DNA from: an uncultured Haloferula sp.
Lineage (GTDB): Bacteria; Verrucomicrobiota; Verrucomicrobiae; Verrucomicrobiales; Akkermansiaceae
Length of the DNA stretch: 23,416 bases
Direction: 5' to 3'
NCBI GenBank assembly: GCA_946885645.1
Contig: CAMPGU010000025.1
Location: 1-23,416 of the forward strand
A program made the translations under genes and the position numbers. Below, piece after piece: positions 1 to 9,400 of this stretch (its first letter is position 1; the number at the start of each line of letters is the position of its first letter). A model generated the notes under the pieces. It was not told where the DNA came from. It saw only the letters and a list, made by a program, of their open reading frames with translations, and did not search any database.

Positions 1-611
1 GGCGGGCGGCCCTGCGGGTCGTCGCGCGACGTCACGAGGCCGCGCGGCTTGTTCAGCAGCACGCAGAAATCCCCGTCCGTGAAGCGGATCGAGACGTTGT
101 CCGCGGGCATCGAGACCGTGGCGTCCTCGACGAGCGGGTTCGCCTCCGCCCATGCGATCAATTGCGCCTGCGATTGGGGCCGGGGCAGGCTGCGCCACTC
201 GCGCATCTTCGCCGCGGCATTGCCCAGGAAGCCGATCTTCGCCTGCTCCCCGATGGGACTCTCGTAGAGGACCGTGTAAAGGGCGGGATCGTTCAATTCC
301 GCGGGCGGGACCGTCGTCCCCGTTCCGGTCCTCGCCCTCACGAGCGCGCGCGGGCCGTAGCCCGCAGGCAGACGGAAGATCACCCGCGCCTGCCGTCCGT
401 CGATGGGACCGGAGACCAGCGTCCGCCAGGTCGCGGCGGGGCCGGGATCGAAGACTTCCAGCAAGGCATGGCGAGACCCGGCGGGCACCGGAACCTCGAT
501 GGTGAAGCGCCCTTGGACGTCGAAATTCATTCGATCGACTTTCAGATCCGCGGCGACGGCGCGGAACATCCCCAGGGCGAGCAGAAGCAGCAGCAAGACA
601 GGTCGTTTCAT
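1..611 (-). CDS. secreted protein of unknown function, N-terminal part (cut by window edge)
   Basis: Read on the minus strand from an ATG at 611 the frame stays open for 203 codons and runs off the left edge without a stop, so this is the 5' part of a longer gene. The first 21 residues are a clear Sec signal peptide: MKRP, a run of leucines, then cleavage likely after AVA before ADLKVDR. The following stretch looks like beta-rich extracellular sequence (DLKVDRMNFDVQGRFTIEV, then LLEVFDPGPAATWRTL), consistent with periplasmic or secreted location. I do not recognise a family and see no catalytic motif in the visible portion. It is transcribed divergently from the histidine kinase gene at 742, with 130 bp between the two starts. 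No Shine-Dalgarno sequence is evident before the ATG. Third codon positions are mostly G or C, supporting real coding. Confidence 0.72.
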   Translation of the reverse strand, partial: MKRPVLLLLLLALGMFRAVAADLKVDRMNFDVQGRFTIEVPVPAGSRHALLEVFDPGPAATWRTLVSGPIDGRQARVIFRLPAGYGPRALVRARTGTGTTVPPAELNDPALYTVLYESPIGEQAKIGFLGNAAAKMREWRSLPRPQSQAQLIAWAEANPLVEDATVSMPADNVSIRFTDGDFCVLLNKPRGLVTSRDDPQGRP

Positions 612-741
612 AGTGATGCGGGTGAACTGCCCAAGGGAGACAGCGGCCGGAGCCTGCCCATCCGCCCCTAACCGGTAAATGGAACCAAAGGAGTAAGAGC
701 CGCCCCTTCCCAAACCTCGGGAATTCTCCCATACAGCGGGC

Positions 742-3462
742 ATGCAAAACGACACGGGCGCGTCCCCTGCCGCTCCGCCGCGCAAGGCGGAGTGGTTCCG
801 CCTGTGCTTCGACCGATCCGCCGAGGCGATGGCGCTGATCGACCCCATCACCACCACCGTCGTCGATTGCAATCAGGCGGCCGTGCTGGCGTTAGGCGCC
901 GTGTCGAAGGAGGAGCTGCTGGGACGCTCGCCGGTGGACTACGCGACGGAAGACCAGCCGGGAGGGAATCTTTCCGATATCGCGCTCCGGGAGGCCGTCC
1001 GCCTCGCGCTGGAAGAGGGCAGCCACCGCTACGAGTGGCAGGTGCTGACTAGCCGCGGAGAAACGGCCATCCATGACGTCGTCGCCACCGCCTTGCCCGG
1101 GGAGGAGCGGACTTTGATCCTCCTGGCCTCCCGCGACATGGGCGAGAGGAAACGCCTCGAAGCCGAGCTGCGCCTTTCCGAGAGCCGCTGGAGCCGCGCC
1201 TTCGAGCAGAGCCCGATCAGCATGCAGGTCTTCGCGCCGGACGGCTCCACGCTCCAGATCAACCGGGCCTACCAGGAGCTCTTCCACCTGAAACTGGACG
1301 ATCTGCGCGACCATAACATCCTCCGCGACGAACAGCTCGCGGAGGCCGGCGTGCTTCCGCTGGTGGAGCACGCCTTCGCCGGGAACGTCACCACCATCAA
1401 TCCGATCCCCTTCCAGCTCAAAGCCGGGCCCGAGCAACCGGCGCTGGGAGAGCGGTGGATCGGATCCACGATGTTCCCCATTCTCGACCGCCACAACCGG
1501 GTGCTGGAAGTCGTCTGCGTGCACCACGACCATACCGCCGTGATCGAGGCGGAGTCCGAGATCCGGCAGCTCAATCAATCCCTCGAGCAGCGCATCTCCG
1601 AACGGACCGCGGAACTCCGCGCGTCCGAGGAGCGCTTCAAGCGCCTCTTCGAATTCTCCCCCCTCGGCATCGGCCTGGTGGACGAGCACGGCAACTTCCA
1701 GCAGACCAACACCGCCTTCGCGGAAATGCTCGGCTACACGACGGACGAGCTGAACTCGATGAACTACTGGGACATCAACCGGGTAAAGCATTTCGCCGGG
1801 CAGCGGTCCTTCTTCGACAAGCTCCAGGGCGCGGGGCGCTTCGGCCCGTTTGAAAAGGACTACGTGCGGAAGGACGGCACTCCTCTTCCGGTAATGCTCC
1901 ACGGGATGCGCGTGATTTCTTCCACCGGAGAGGTCCAGATCTGGGGGATCGCGCAGGATATCAGCCTGAGGAAACGCGCCGAGCGGGCGCTCCGCGAGTC
2001 GGAGGAGAAGTTCAAGGCCCTCTTCGAGTTCTCGCCGCTGGGCATGGCACGCGTGAGCTGGGAGGGCCAGTTTCTCCAGGTGAATGACTCCTTCGCCCGG
2101 ATGATCGGCCGCACGGTGGAAGAGACCCTGACCTTGAGCTACTGGGATGTCACCCCGCGCAAATACGAGGCCCAGGAGCTCGAGATCCTGGAGACCGTGA
2201 AAAGGAACGGCACCTTCGGCCCCTTTGAGAAGGAATACATCCATCGCGACGGCCACCTCGTCCCCATCGTCCTGAGCGGGATGCTCTTCAGCAGCACCGA
2301 TGGGGAGGAGCAGCTCTGGGGCATCGCCGTGGACACCACCGACCGCACCCGTGCCGAACGCGCCCTCCGCGAGTCCGAACGCAAATTCCGCACCCTCTTC
2401 GAGAGCTCCAGCCAGGGAGTGATGTTGCAGGAAAACGAGTTTTTCTCCGAGGTGAATCCGGCCGCGGCACGCATTTTCGGCAGGCCTCGGGAAGACCTGG
2501 TAGGGAAGCACCCTTCCGATTTCGCCACCGAGTACCAACCGGATGGCGAGCCCTCCAGCACCGCTGCCCGCCGCCACATCCAGGACTGCCTCGACAAGGG
2601 CTCCACCCGCTTCGAGTGGAGCCAGCGCCATGTGGACGGCCACGACGTACTGATGGAGGTGGTCCTCACCCGGATCCCGGACGCGAAAAACAACCTCTTG
2701 CAGGCGGTTGTCACCGACATCTCAGAGCGCAAGCGTGCCGAAACCGAGCTGAAGCGCGCCTTGGAACGCGAGCGCGAGCTTAACCAGCTGAAGAGCAACT
2801 TCGTCTCGATGGTCTCCCACGAGTTCCGCACGCCCCTCGGGATCATCCAATCCTCCGCCGAAATCCTGGACGACTACCTCGACCGGCTCGATCCGGGAGA
2901 GCGCGGCGAGCAGCTCCAATCGATCATCAAGAACTCCCGCCGCATGGCCGGGCTGATGGAGGACGTACTGCTGCTAGGCCGTCTGGAGGCCGGCCGGATG
3001 AAATTCCTGCCCCGCCCGCTGGACCTCGCCGCGCTCTGCCGCCGCCTGGTGGACGAGGTGAGTTCCACCACCTCCGCCCGCTGCCCGATCAAGTTCTTCA
3101 CCGCAAGCCTGCCTGCCGAAGCGGAGGCCGACGAACGCCTGCTGCGGCACATCCTGCTCAATCTCCTCAGTAATGCCGTGAAGTATTCGGAAGCCGGCCA
3201 GCCCGTCGCTTTCCGCGCCACGGATCTTTCCGGCGCGATCCGCTTCGAAATCGAGGACCAGGGCATCGGCATCCCCGCCGACGACCTGACAACCCTCTTC
3301 GATGCCTTCCAGCGCGGCTCCAATGTCGGCCAGCGGCCGGGCACGGGCCTCGGACTCGTCATCGTGAAACAAAGCGTCGAACTCCACGGCGGTACCATCG
3401 AGGTGCGCAGCCGGCAGGATGCCGGCACCACCGTCCTCGTCACCATTCCCTTGATCCCATGA
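742..3462 (+). CDS. multi-PAS sensor histidine kinase
   Basis: A 906-residue soluble histidine kinase: no signal peptide or membrane segment is visible, so it should sense an intracellular signal. Five PAS-like domains lie at about 18-137, 148-270, 295-415, 420-540 and 545-665; a short coiled-coil linker (IRQLNQSLEQRISERTAELR) joins the second and third. The HisKA dimerisation domain follows, with phospho-acceptor His693 in MVSHEFRTP, then an HATPase_c domain with the N box around Asn807/Asn811 (LLNLLSNAVKYS), G1 box at Asp839 (DQGIGIP), an F box (LFDAFQRG) and G2 box (GTGLGL) near 867-872. All catalytic boxes look intact. PAS3 and PAS4 are close copies of each other, and PAS1 resembles PAS5. 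The stop overlaps the start of the response regulator gene by ATGA, so the two are translationally coupled and presumably partners. The signal is unknown. No Shine-Dalgarno sequence precedes the ATG. Confidence 0.95.
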   Translation: MQNDTGASPAAPPRKAEWFRLCFDRSAEAMALIDPITTTVVDCNQAAVLALGAVSKEELLGRSPVDYATEDQPGGNLSDIALREAVRLALEEGSHRYEWQVLTSRGETAIHDVVATALPGEERTLILLASRDMGERKRLEAELRLSESRWSRAFEQSPISMQVFAPDGSTLQINRAYQELFHLKLDDLRDHNILRDEQLAEAGVLPLVEHAFAGNVTTINPIPFQLKAGPEQPALGERWIGSTMFPILDRHNRVLEVVCVHHDHTAVIEAESEIRQLNQSLEQRISERTAELRASEERFKRLFEFSPLGIGLVDEHGNFQQTNTAFAEMLGYTTDELNSMNYWDINRVKHFAGQRSFFDKLQGAGRFGPFEKDYVRKDGTPLPVMLHGMRVISSTGEVQIWGIAQDISLRKRAERALRESEEKFKALFEFSPLGMARVSWEGQFLQVNDSFARMIGRTVEETLTLSYWDVTPRKYEAQELEILETVKRNGTFGPFEKEYIHRDGHLVPIVLSGMLFSSTDGEEQLWGIAVDTTDRTRAERALRESERKFRTLFESSSQGVMLQENEFFSEVNPAAARIFGRPREDLVGKHPSDFATEYQPDGEPSSTAARRHIQDCLDKGSTRFEWSQRHVDGHDVLMEVVLTRIPDAKNNLLQAVVTDISERKRAETELKRALERERELNQLKSNFVSMVSHEFRTPLGIIQSSAEILDDYLDRLDPGERGEQLQSIIKNSRRMAGLMEDVLLLGRLEAGRMKFLPRPLDLAALCRRLVDEVSSTTSARCPIKFFTASLPAEAEADERLLRHILLNLLSNAVKYSEAGQPVAFRATDLSGAIRFEIEDQGIGIPADDLTTLFDAFQRGSNVGQRPGTGLGLVIVKQSVELHGGTIEVRSRQDAGTTVLVTIPLIP

Positions 3463-4085
3463 AGACCATTCTCATCATCGAAGACGAGCCGGAGATGCGC
3501 CGGAATCTCGCCACCATCCTGCGCCTGGAGGAATTCCACGCGCTGACCGCCGAGAACGGGCGGGAGGGGATCTCGATGGCACGCGCCCAATCGCCCGACC
3601 TGATCTTGTGCGATGTCATGATGCCGGAGCTGGATGGCTACGGCGTGCTCCGGGAGTTGAGGGCGGAGACCTCCACGGAGGCCACCCCGTTCATTTTCCT
3701 GACCGCGAAGGGCGAAAAGCCCGACATCCGCGCGGGGATGAACCTCGGTGCCGACGACTATCTCACCAAGCCGGTGGCAAAGGCCGACCTGCTGGCCGCC
3801 ATCCGTTCGCGGATGGAGCGCGCCCGCCAGACCGCGGTGGCCGGTTTCGATCCCGACTTTTCCTCCCCTGCCCCGCTGGAACGCGCCTTCGGCCTCACCC
3901 CGCGGGTCGCGGAGACGCTCCTCTGGATCGCGCAGGGAAAGACCAACGGGGAAATCGCCGTGATCCTCGGCATCAGCGAGGCCACCGTGAAGAAGCACGT
4001 ACTGGACGTTTTCGAGAAAACAGGCGTGGAGACCCGGACCAACGCCTGCCTGAAGGCGATCGAGGTCTTGAGCGGAGGATTTTGA
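3459..4085 (+). CDS. response regulator, REC plus LuxR-type HTH
   Basis: A 208-residue two-domain transcriptional response regulator. The N-terminal receiver domain (about 1-120) has the acidic pocket Glu8/Asp9, phospho-acceptor Asp52 in LILCDVMMPELDGYG, switch Thr82 and Lys104 in the LTKP motif. A linker of about 25 residues leads to a C-terminal LuxR/NarL-type helix-turn-helix (about 148-205: LTPRVAETLLWIAQGKTNGE, then ISEATVKKHV). In this family phosphorylation of the receiver releases or dimerises the DNA-binding domain. Its ATG overlaps the kinase stop codon by 4 bp (ATGA), so it is almost certainly the cognate partner of the five-PAS kinase. Targets are not visible in the sequence; two small hairpins follow the stop codon. 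All phosphotransfer residues are present, so I expect a functional protein. Confidence 0.95.
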   Translation: MKTILIIEDEPEMRRNLATILRLEEFHALTAENGREGISMARAQSPDLILCDVMMPELDGYGVLRELRAETSTEATPFIFLTAKGEKPDIRAGMNLGADDYLTKPVAKADLLAAIRSRMERARQTAVAGFDPDFSSPAPLERAFGLTPRVAETLLWIAQGKTNGEIAVILGISEATVKKHVLDVFEKTGVETRTNACLKAIEVLSGGF

Positions 4086-4111
4086 CGGCCCCCGAGGCGG
4101 TCCGGATTCCC

Positions 4112-4145
4112 GCCGATCGTATCGGCCCGTCCCCTCTTTCGAGGG
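4112..4145. terminator. pair of short hairpins after the kinase/regulator operon
   Basis: Two perfect inverted repeats follow the regulator stop codon closely. GCCGAT at 4112-4117 pairs with ATCGGC at 4121-4126 across a 3-nt loop, and CCCTC at 4132-4136 pairs with GAGGG at 4141-4145 across a TTTC loop. No uninterrupted T-run follows either one, only CTCTTTC and ATTTG, so a classic intrinsic terminator is not shown. They may be weak termination or 3'-end stability elements. The rest of the 4086-4287 gap shows no gene. Confidence 0.35.
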
Positions 4146-4287
4146 ATTTGAGGCCTTTCGCGCCCGTTTCGTCACCTGCCGCTTCCCGGGGGGCGGCGGC
4201 CGGAATTTCATGTTTGCGAACGGAAAACCGCGCTCGACGCTAAACCCCATGGATATCCCGGACGTGACTGGCCAACCAGAGGGCCCG

Positions 4288-4818
4288 ATGGACCGCAAGG
4301 ACGATAAACTGGAGGAATTCGTGCATGAACTGACCCGCTGCCAAGGGGATCTGTTCTACTTCATCCGCGCGCTGTGCGGGGATCCGCACGCGGCCTCCGA
4401 TATCCGTCAGGCGGTGAACATGGTCCTGTGGCGCAAGCGGGAGAAATTCCGCCCCGGCTCCAGCTTCAAGAACTGGGCCTTCCGCATCGCCCAACTGGAG
4501 GTGATGACCTACATCCGCCGCAAGAAGCGCGACCGCACCGTCAATTTCGACGCCGATCTGATCGAGTGCTTCGCTTCCGAAATGCCGGCCGTGATCGACG
4601 AACTGCCGGAGCGCCGGCTGGCACTCGTGGAGTGCCTCAAAAAGCTCACCCCGAAAGACGACGAGTTGATCCGCCACCACTATTGGTCGGGTGGCTCGCT
4701 GGAAACCCTGGCCCGCGCCACCCAGCGCAGCGTGGGCACCCTCAAGGCGAGGCTGTTCCAACTCCGCGGGAATCTCCGCCGCTGCATCCGGGTGCAACTT
4801 TCTCCCCGCGAATCGTAA
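4288..4818 (+). CDS. ECF-type RNA polymerase sigma factor (Rhodopirellula/Verrucomicrobium-type sigma-70 family)
   Basis: Starting at the ATG at 4288 the product is 176 residues, a usual length for an extracytoplasmic-function sigma factor. That start is preferred because GAGGG lies 5 nt upstream, one of very few Shine-Dalgarno-like sequences in the window. In-frame ATGs at 4210 and 4249 lack one and add unconserved-looking residues. Region sigma-2 spans roughly DLFYFIRALCGD to FRIAQLEVMTYIRRKKRDR, with the usual acidic/aromatic core-binding helix and basic DNA-binding end. Region sigma-4 is seen in LTPKDDELIRHHYWSG followed by the HTH-like SLETLARATQRSVGTLKARL. The protein would direct RNA polymerase to a specific promoter set when released by its partner. 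The stop codon overlaps the next gene's start (TAATG), coupling it to a FecR-like membrane protein that is probably its regulator. The promoter it recognises is not identifiable here. Confidence 0.9.
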   Translation: MDRKDDKLEEFVHELTRCQGDLFYFIRALCGDPHAASDIRQAVNMVLWRKREKFRPGSSFKNWAFRIAQLEVMTYIRRKKRDRTVNFDADLIECFASEMPAVIDELPERRLALVECLKKLTPKDDELIRHHYWSGGSLETLARATQRSVGTLKARLFQLRGNLRRCIRVQLSPRES

Positions 4819-6254
4819 TGGAAGACCACGAACTCAACCGCCTGCTGAACCGCCTGATCGAAGGAAAGATCGGCAAGGAGGATTTCGCCCGGGTGCAGCA
4901 GTTGCTGCGGCAAGATCCTGCCGTGCGCGCGGAATATTATGACCTGCTGGGAGTGGATCTGATGCTGTCCGAGCGGTACGAGGTGCCCGACTACATCTCC
5001 GTCCACGCGAAAACCGCCGACGACCACTGGGTGGTGAAGCGCTCGCATCGCAAACTTTTCATCCGCACCGCATGGGCCGCCGCCGCCGTGCTGATGCTCA
5101 CGCTGGGCTCGATCTTCGTTTTCAACGGCAGCCAGAGCGCCGCGACCCTGACCGCCTCGGTGGATGGCAACTATCTGGTGGACGGCTCCGCAAAGACCGT
5201 CTCCACCCTCAGGAAAGACGAACTGCTGGATGTGAAGAGCGGCGTCGTCTCCCTGGCGATCGGGCCTTATGTGGAAGCCTGTGTGGAAGGTCCGGCGCGC
5301 GTGAAAATGCTCGCCCACCAAGGCAAGCTCGAGCTGCAGGAGGGCAAGATCTTCCTCCAGATCTCCCCGGGTGGCCGGGGCTTCGAGGTCCACACTCCCG
5401 CCGGCATCATCCGCAATATCGGCACCAAATTCGGCGTGCATGTTTTGGCAGACGGCACGGTGGAAACCCACGTGACTTCCGGCGTCGTCGAAATCGAGCG
5501 CACGCCCGGCGAAGCCCGGCAACGGGTCGGCGCGGGATCGGGAGCAACGTGGAAGATCTCCGGGGCCATCAAAACCCACCGGAACGCCGCCGAAGGCTTC
5601 GTCCAGTCGCTTCCGTGGGACGAAGTGATCTTCCAGGATGATTTCAACGAGAGCGAAGGCACCAGCCTGCACGGGAAGAAGCCCGATACCGGCCACCCGT
5701 GGAAAGTGGAGATGGAGCTCAATCCTTCCACCGTCAGCCAAGGAAGGCTGGATACCTCCGAAGGCCCGCGCACGCTGACGGCGAGGTTCCGCGACGATCC
5801 GCCGTCCTCGGGCCGCAGGGTCTATATGGCCACCTTCTCGACACACGTCCCGCTCAACATCTGGGACAAGGCCGCCTATCTGGACGCCGCGGAACGGATC
5901 ACCTTCAACGCGAAGGGCAACGGCCAGCTCTTCAGCTTGGTCGCCCGGAAATCCCGGGGCCATCACTGGCAGTTGAAAAACGAGCGGGACGGCACCCATT
6001 CCGTCGGCACCCGCACTTCCGCCTTGGAGCCCCATCAGCTCACGCTCACCTACGACACGGCGAGCGGGGAGGTGAAACTGTACGAAGGCGACAGCTCGAA
6101 AGGCACCTATCTCGACGGCCTCGCAATCGAGCCGGGCGTGCTCATCGACTCCCTTACCATTTCAAACGCTGAAGGAGGCGATGTTTCAATCGATAATTTG
6201 ACGATCAAGGCGGCAACCTACTCCCAAAACGGGAGCCCGCTCAAGACACACTGA
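4818..6254 (+). CDS. FecR-like anti-sigma membrane protein with C-terminal LamG-like domain
   Basis: The true start is the ATG at 4818, overlapping the sigma-factor stop by 1 bp; a much longer frame open upstream in the same phase is only a shadow over the sigma gene. The product is 478 residues. The cytoplasmic N-terminus (1-80, MEDHELNRLLNRLIEGK...) resembles anti-sigma domains that hold a sigma factor. One membrane segment lies at about 84-103, ending in GSIFVF. The FecR domain (about 136-226) includes LELQEGKIFLQI, FEVHTPAGIIRNIGTKFGV and ETHVTSGVVEIE. The remaining periplasmic part (about 265-470) begins with FQDDFNESEGTSLHG and ends in a series of beta strands with ISNAEGGDVSIDNLTIK, typical of LamG/concanavalin-like ends in planctomycete and verrucomicrobial FecR proteins. 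Its inferred role is to sense an envelope signal and control the adjacent sigma factor. The fusion suggests carbohydrate or surface-ligand sensing, but no ligand can be named. Confidence 0.88.
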   Translation: MEDHELNRLLNRLIEGKIGKEDFARVQQLLRQDPAVRAEYYDLLGVDLMLSERYEVPDYISVHAKTADDHWVVKRSHRKLFIRTAWAAAAVLMLTLGSIFVFNGSQSAATLTASVDGNYLVDGSAKTVSTLRKDELLDVKSGVVSLAIGPYVEACVEGPARVKMLAHQGKLELQEGKIFLQISPGGRGFEVHTPAGIIRNIGTKFGVHVLADGTVETHVTSGVVEIERTPGEARQRVGAGSGATWKISGAIKTHRNAAEGFVQSLPWDEVIFQDDFNESEGTSLHGKKPDTGHPWKVEMELNPSTVSQGRLDTSEGPRTLTARFRDDPPSSGRRVYMATFSTHVPLNIWDKAAYLDAAERITFNAKGNGQLFSLVARKSRGHHWQLKNERDGTHSVGTRTSALEPHQLTLTYDTASGEVKLYEGDSSKGTYLDGLAIEPGVLIDSLTISNAEGGDVSIDNLTIKAATYSQNGSPLKTH

Positions 6255-6448
6255 TTTGCAGCCACATATTTCCAGCCTCCTCCCCTGCTAAAGCTCCGGG
6301 AGCGGCAATGTGTGTGGCTGGCTGGCGGGAGAAGCACGCAAAAAGCGTAATCTCATTTAACCGGAAGGCAGATTTTTTCGCCTTCGAATAAACCTCCGGC
6401 TACCATCTGGCGTATATACTGCGTATTGCGGACTCAACGGAATTTGCC
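6255..6448 (+). promoter_or_regulatory. hairpin-rich leader/promoter region before the giant pseudopilin gene
   Basis: This 194-bp gap is the least GC-rich stretch nearby and contains several inverted repeats: CAGCCACA (6259-6266) with TGTGGCTG (6313-6320), GCTC/GAGC at 6293-6303 nested inside it, ACGC/GCGT at 6336-6348 around an A5 loop, and GAAGGC/GCCTTC at 6364-6385 enclosed by CCGG repeats. A palindrome GTATATAC at 6412-6419 could supply a -10-like element, but no convincing sigma-70 -35 lies 17 bp upstream. It may be a structured 5' leader, a terminator-plus-promoter combination, or a target of the neighbouring ECF sigma factor. No gene is visible in it. Confidence 0.4.
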
Positions 6449-9400
6449 ATGAAACACCCCAACTTGAACCGGAACCGGTCTCGCTTCTGGATTTCGACCA
6501 AAGCGGCATCCCAACGGGGATTTGCCCTCGTCGTCGCGCTCCTGCTGATGGCCATGCTCTCGGTGCTGGCGATCGGTTTGCTCTCTCTCAGCAACATCGC
6601 CCTCCGGGGGACCACAGCCGGCGAAGCCCGCCGCGTGGCGCAGGCGAACGCCCGCGTGGCGCTGTCGCTCGCGATCGGACAACTCCAGAGCGAGTTGGGC
6701 GACGACCGCCGTGTGACTGCGGACGCCGCGATCATGGACGGGGCGGGGCAGCCCTATCTGGCCGGCGTGTGGGATTCCGCGGCGGGGACGCAGACCGCCA
6801 ATCCGCTGGACAAGGCTCCTTCCTATAATAGCTGGAAGACGGAGCGTTTCCGCACTTGGCTCACTTCCAATCCGAATCCGAAGGACTTGGAATCCCGGGA
6901 TTACGCGAAGGCCCCGGTTCCACAGGATTCCCCCCTGCTCTTCTCCGAGAAGTCGGATGGTTTCGAGATGCGGGCGCGCGCTATCCCCGTGGATAAGGTG
7001 GACGGCATGGCGGGAAGCATGGCCTGGGCCGTGACCCAGGAGGCCACCAAGGCGAAAATCAACGTCGGCACGGACGTCCCCCGCTACGCCACCAACGACG
7101 CGATTCACGCACCCGCCGGACCCAACCTCTCCCTGTCGAACATCGCCACCCAGCCGGAATCGGAGTGGAGCCGCCGCAGCGGCCGGGTTCTCGGCATGCG
7201 CCAAGCGGTGCTTGATACGGAATTCGGCATGGACCGGCAGAACGCCGCCCTACTGGGCCGCGAGCACACGGCACATGCGAAAGGCGTGCTGTCGGATGTG
7301 GTGAAAGGCGGGCTGAAGACCGACTTCTCCCTCGCCTTTGAATTGAGCGATAACGATTTCAAGGCATCCCGCTGGGGTGAAGTCAGCAACCCCTTCGGCG
7401 GCGGCACAAGCCCTGGCGGCGAGGTTCCACTCTTCCAGCCGATCACCGACGGCAGACCGGTGACCCTCCCGGTCAACTACGGCGAAGTGCAGCACACCCA
7501 CCTCTTCGAGACGGGCTCCCCGGCGACCTTCAATTCCCTGCGTTCGCACTACAATCTCTACAAGCATCTCTACCGTTCGAACGGTATGGCCACGGCCTTT
7601 TTCCGCCCCCAGGCCAGCGACTACTGGCCGGGCAGCAACGTGACCCGCGGCAGCGAAACCTCGGTGTCGCCCGTGCTGGACCGCGTGCTCTTCTTCGTAG
7701 GACTGAAGGTGGAAGGCGGCATCATGAACGTGGTGTTTACGCCCGTCGTGACGCTCTGGAATCCTTACAATGTCGCGATCGAAGCGGAAGGTTTCGCCAT
7801 CTATCCTTGGATGGATCTTCCGCTGATCTCCTCGTTCGAGATCAACGGGAGCTCCGCAGGCACCTGGTACCTCTCCCATAACCTGGGGGCCGACTATAAG
7901 AACAAAAAGGCAGGTCGCCAGGAGGAGCCTTACTTCATGTGCTACCTGACGGGAGACGGCACCAGCAATATCAGGAACCCGATTCACCTGAGGCCCGGCG
8001 AGGTGCGGGTATTCGTACCGAAGAGCCCGGCACTGATTCCTTATAATCGCACGGCACCGCCAACCGCACGCACCAGAATCTTCCTCAAGCCGGTGGAATC
8101 CGCCAGCGACATGGATCTCGGCGGCGGTATCAGGGTCCCCCTGAACCAGTCCATGCATCCTCCGGGCATGAACCGTATCATTCAGAACACCGACTCGGTG
8201 AAGCCGACCCTCGAGTTCCACCTCAACAGCTACCACTATTTCGTGACGATGGAGGACGCCGGACGGCTAAAAGGGCGGCCCAAGGGAGAAACGGTCGCCG
8301 AGGTGCAGGTTTACAGCGGCAAATTGGGCAATCAGAAGGCCGTGAAACCGCCGGTGCTCAACGGCTCCGACCTCATGTGCAAGGTGCAGGTCATCGCGAT
8401 GTTGGAAACCTTCCACCGCACCGCAGGGCAGAACAATCAGATGGCGGATCTGGTTTACACCGTCAATCCCCGGCAACGCTACATCAATGCCATGATCTCC
8501 GGTGCCGGGCAGGGCCAGTTCGCGGCGGGCCCGCATTACGAATCCACCATGCGTGAGGTTCGCGACTATATGAGCGAGGCTTTTCAGGTCACGGGGGACG
8601 GACGCCGCTCCTTTTACGGCCTGAGCAACGCCCCGAGCACCGGCCGGGACTATCTTTCCTTTTTCGAGGTACCCCAGGACCCCCTATTTTCCCTCGCCGG
8701 TTTCCAGCACGGGGATCTTTCGGATTCCGCCTTCGGCCCCGGTGCCCAGTTCGGCAATTCCTGGGCCTCCCCATGGATCGCCCGTACCACGACCGCCAGG
8801 AAACTCCCCAATTCGCCGGCCGGCGATAGGATCTCCCCTTCGGGTTTGGGCCTCTACGATCAGTCGTATCTCCTGAATGCCGCGGTGTGGGATAGCTACT
8901 TCTTTTCCTCCATCGCTCCCCGCACGACCCTTTCTGCCGGGACGGGCTCGGCAGCCGCTTATGACTCCTCCCAAGTCCAGGTGTCTGCCAAGGTGAAAGA
9001 CGTGATCGGGAACTGGGTGGAGGATCCGCAGGGCTACCCGCTGCGCAACCCGCGCCACCTGCTGTACCGCGGGGACAAGAGCGAGACCGAACTCGTCGAG
9101 CTGCTGTCCTCCCCCGCGGGCTGCCGTTACGCGGCAGCGCACATCCTGGTGGATGGCGCGTTTAACGTGAACTCGGTGAATCCCGCCGCGTGGAAGGCGA
9201 TGCTCGCCAGCTTGCGCGGCGCGAGCTTCGACGTGGAATCCGAGAGCGGCAGCAGCAAGTCCCACAATGCAGGCAACGCCACGCCGGTTCCCCGCCAGCG
9301 CCGTCCTTTCGGCGAGCCGCAAGATCTCTGGAACGGCTTCCGAGAGTTGACCGATGCCCAGATCGAGTCGCTCTCCGAAGAGATCGTGAAGGAGGTCAAA

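Noticed and set aside
892..2643. Long 583-codon minus-strand frame over the histidine kinase
   Set aside because: It is a mirror of the kinase codons in GC-rich DNA. The plus strand has clear PAS and kinase motifs; the minus product shows no domain and the residue bias expected of an antisense shadow.
4374..4817. Upstream extension of the FecR reading frame over the sigma-factor gene
   Set aside because: The extension lies out of phase on top of a clear ECF sigma factor. The ATG at 4818 gives the proper FecR N-terminus with stop/start coupling.
6331..6410. Possible cyclic-di-GMP (GEMM) riboswitch, because of CACGCAAAAAGCG and CCTCCGGCTACC
   Set aside because: The first conserved CACGCA...GGCAAACC part and the tetraloop/receptor arrangement are not visible. 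The similarity is a few short words only, so it was not annotated as a riboswitch.
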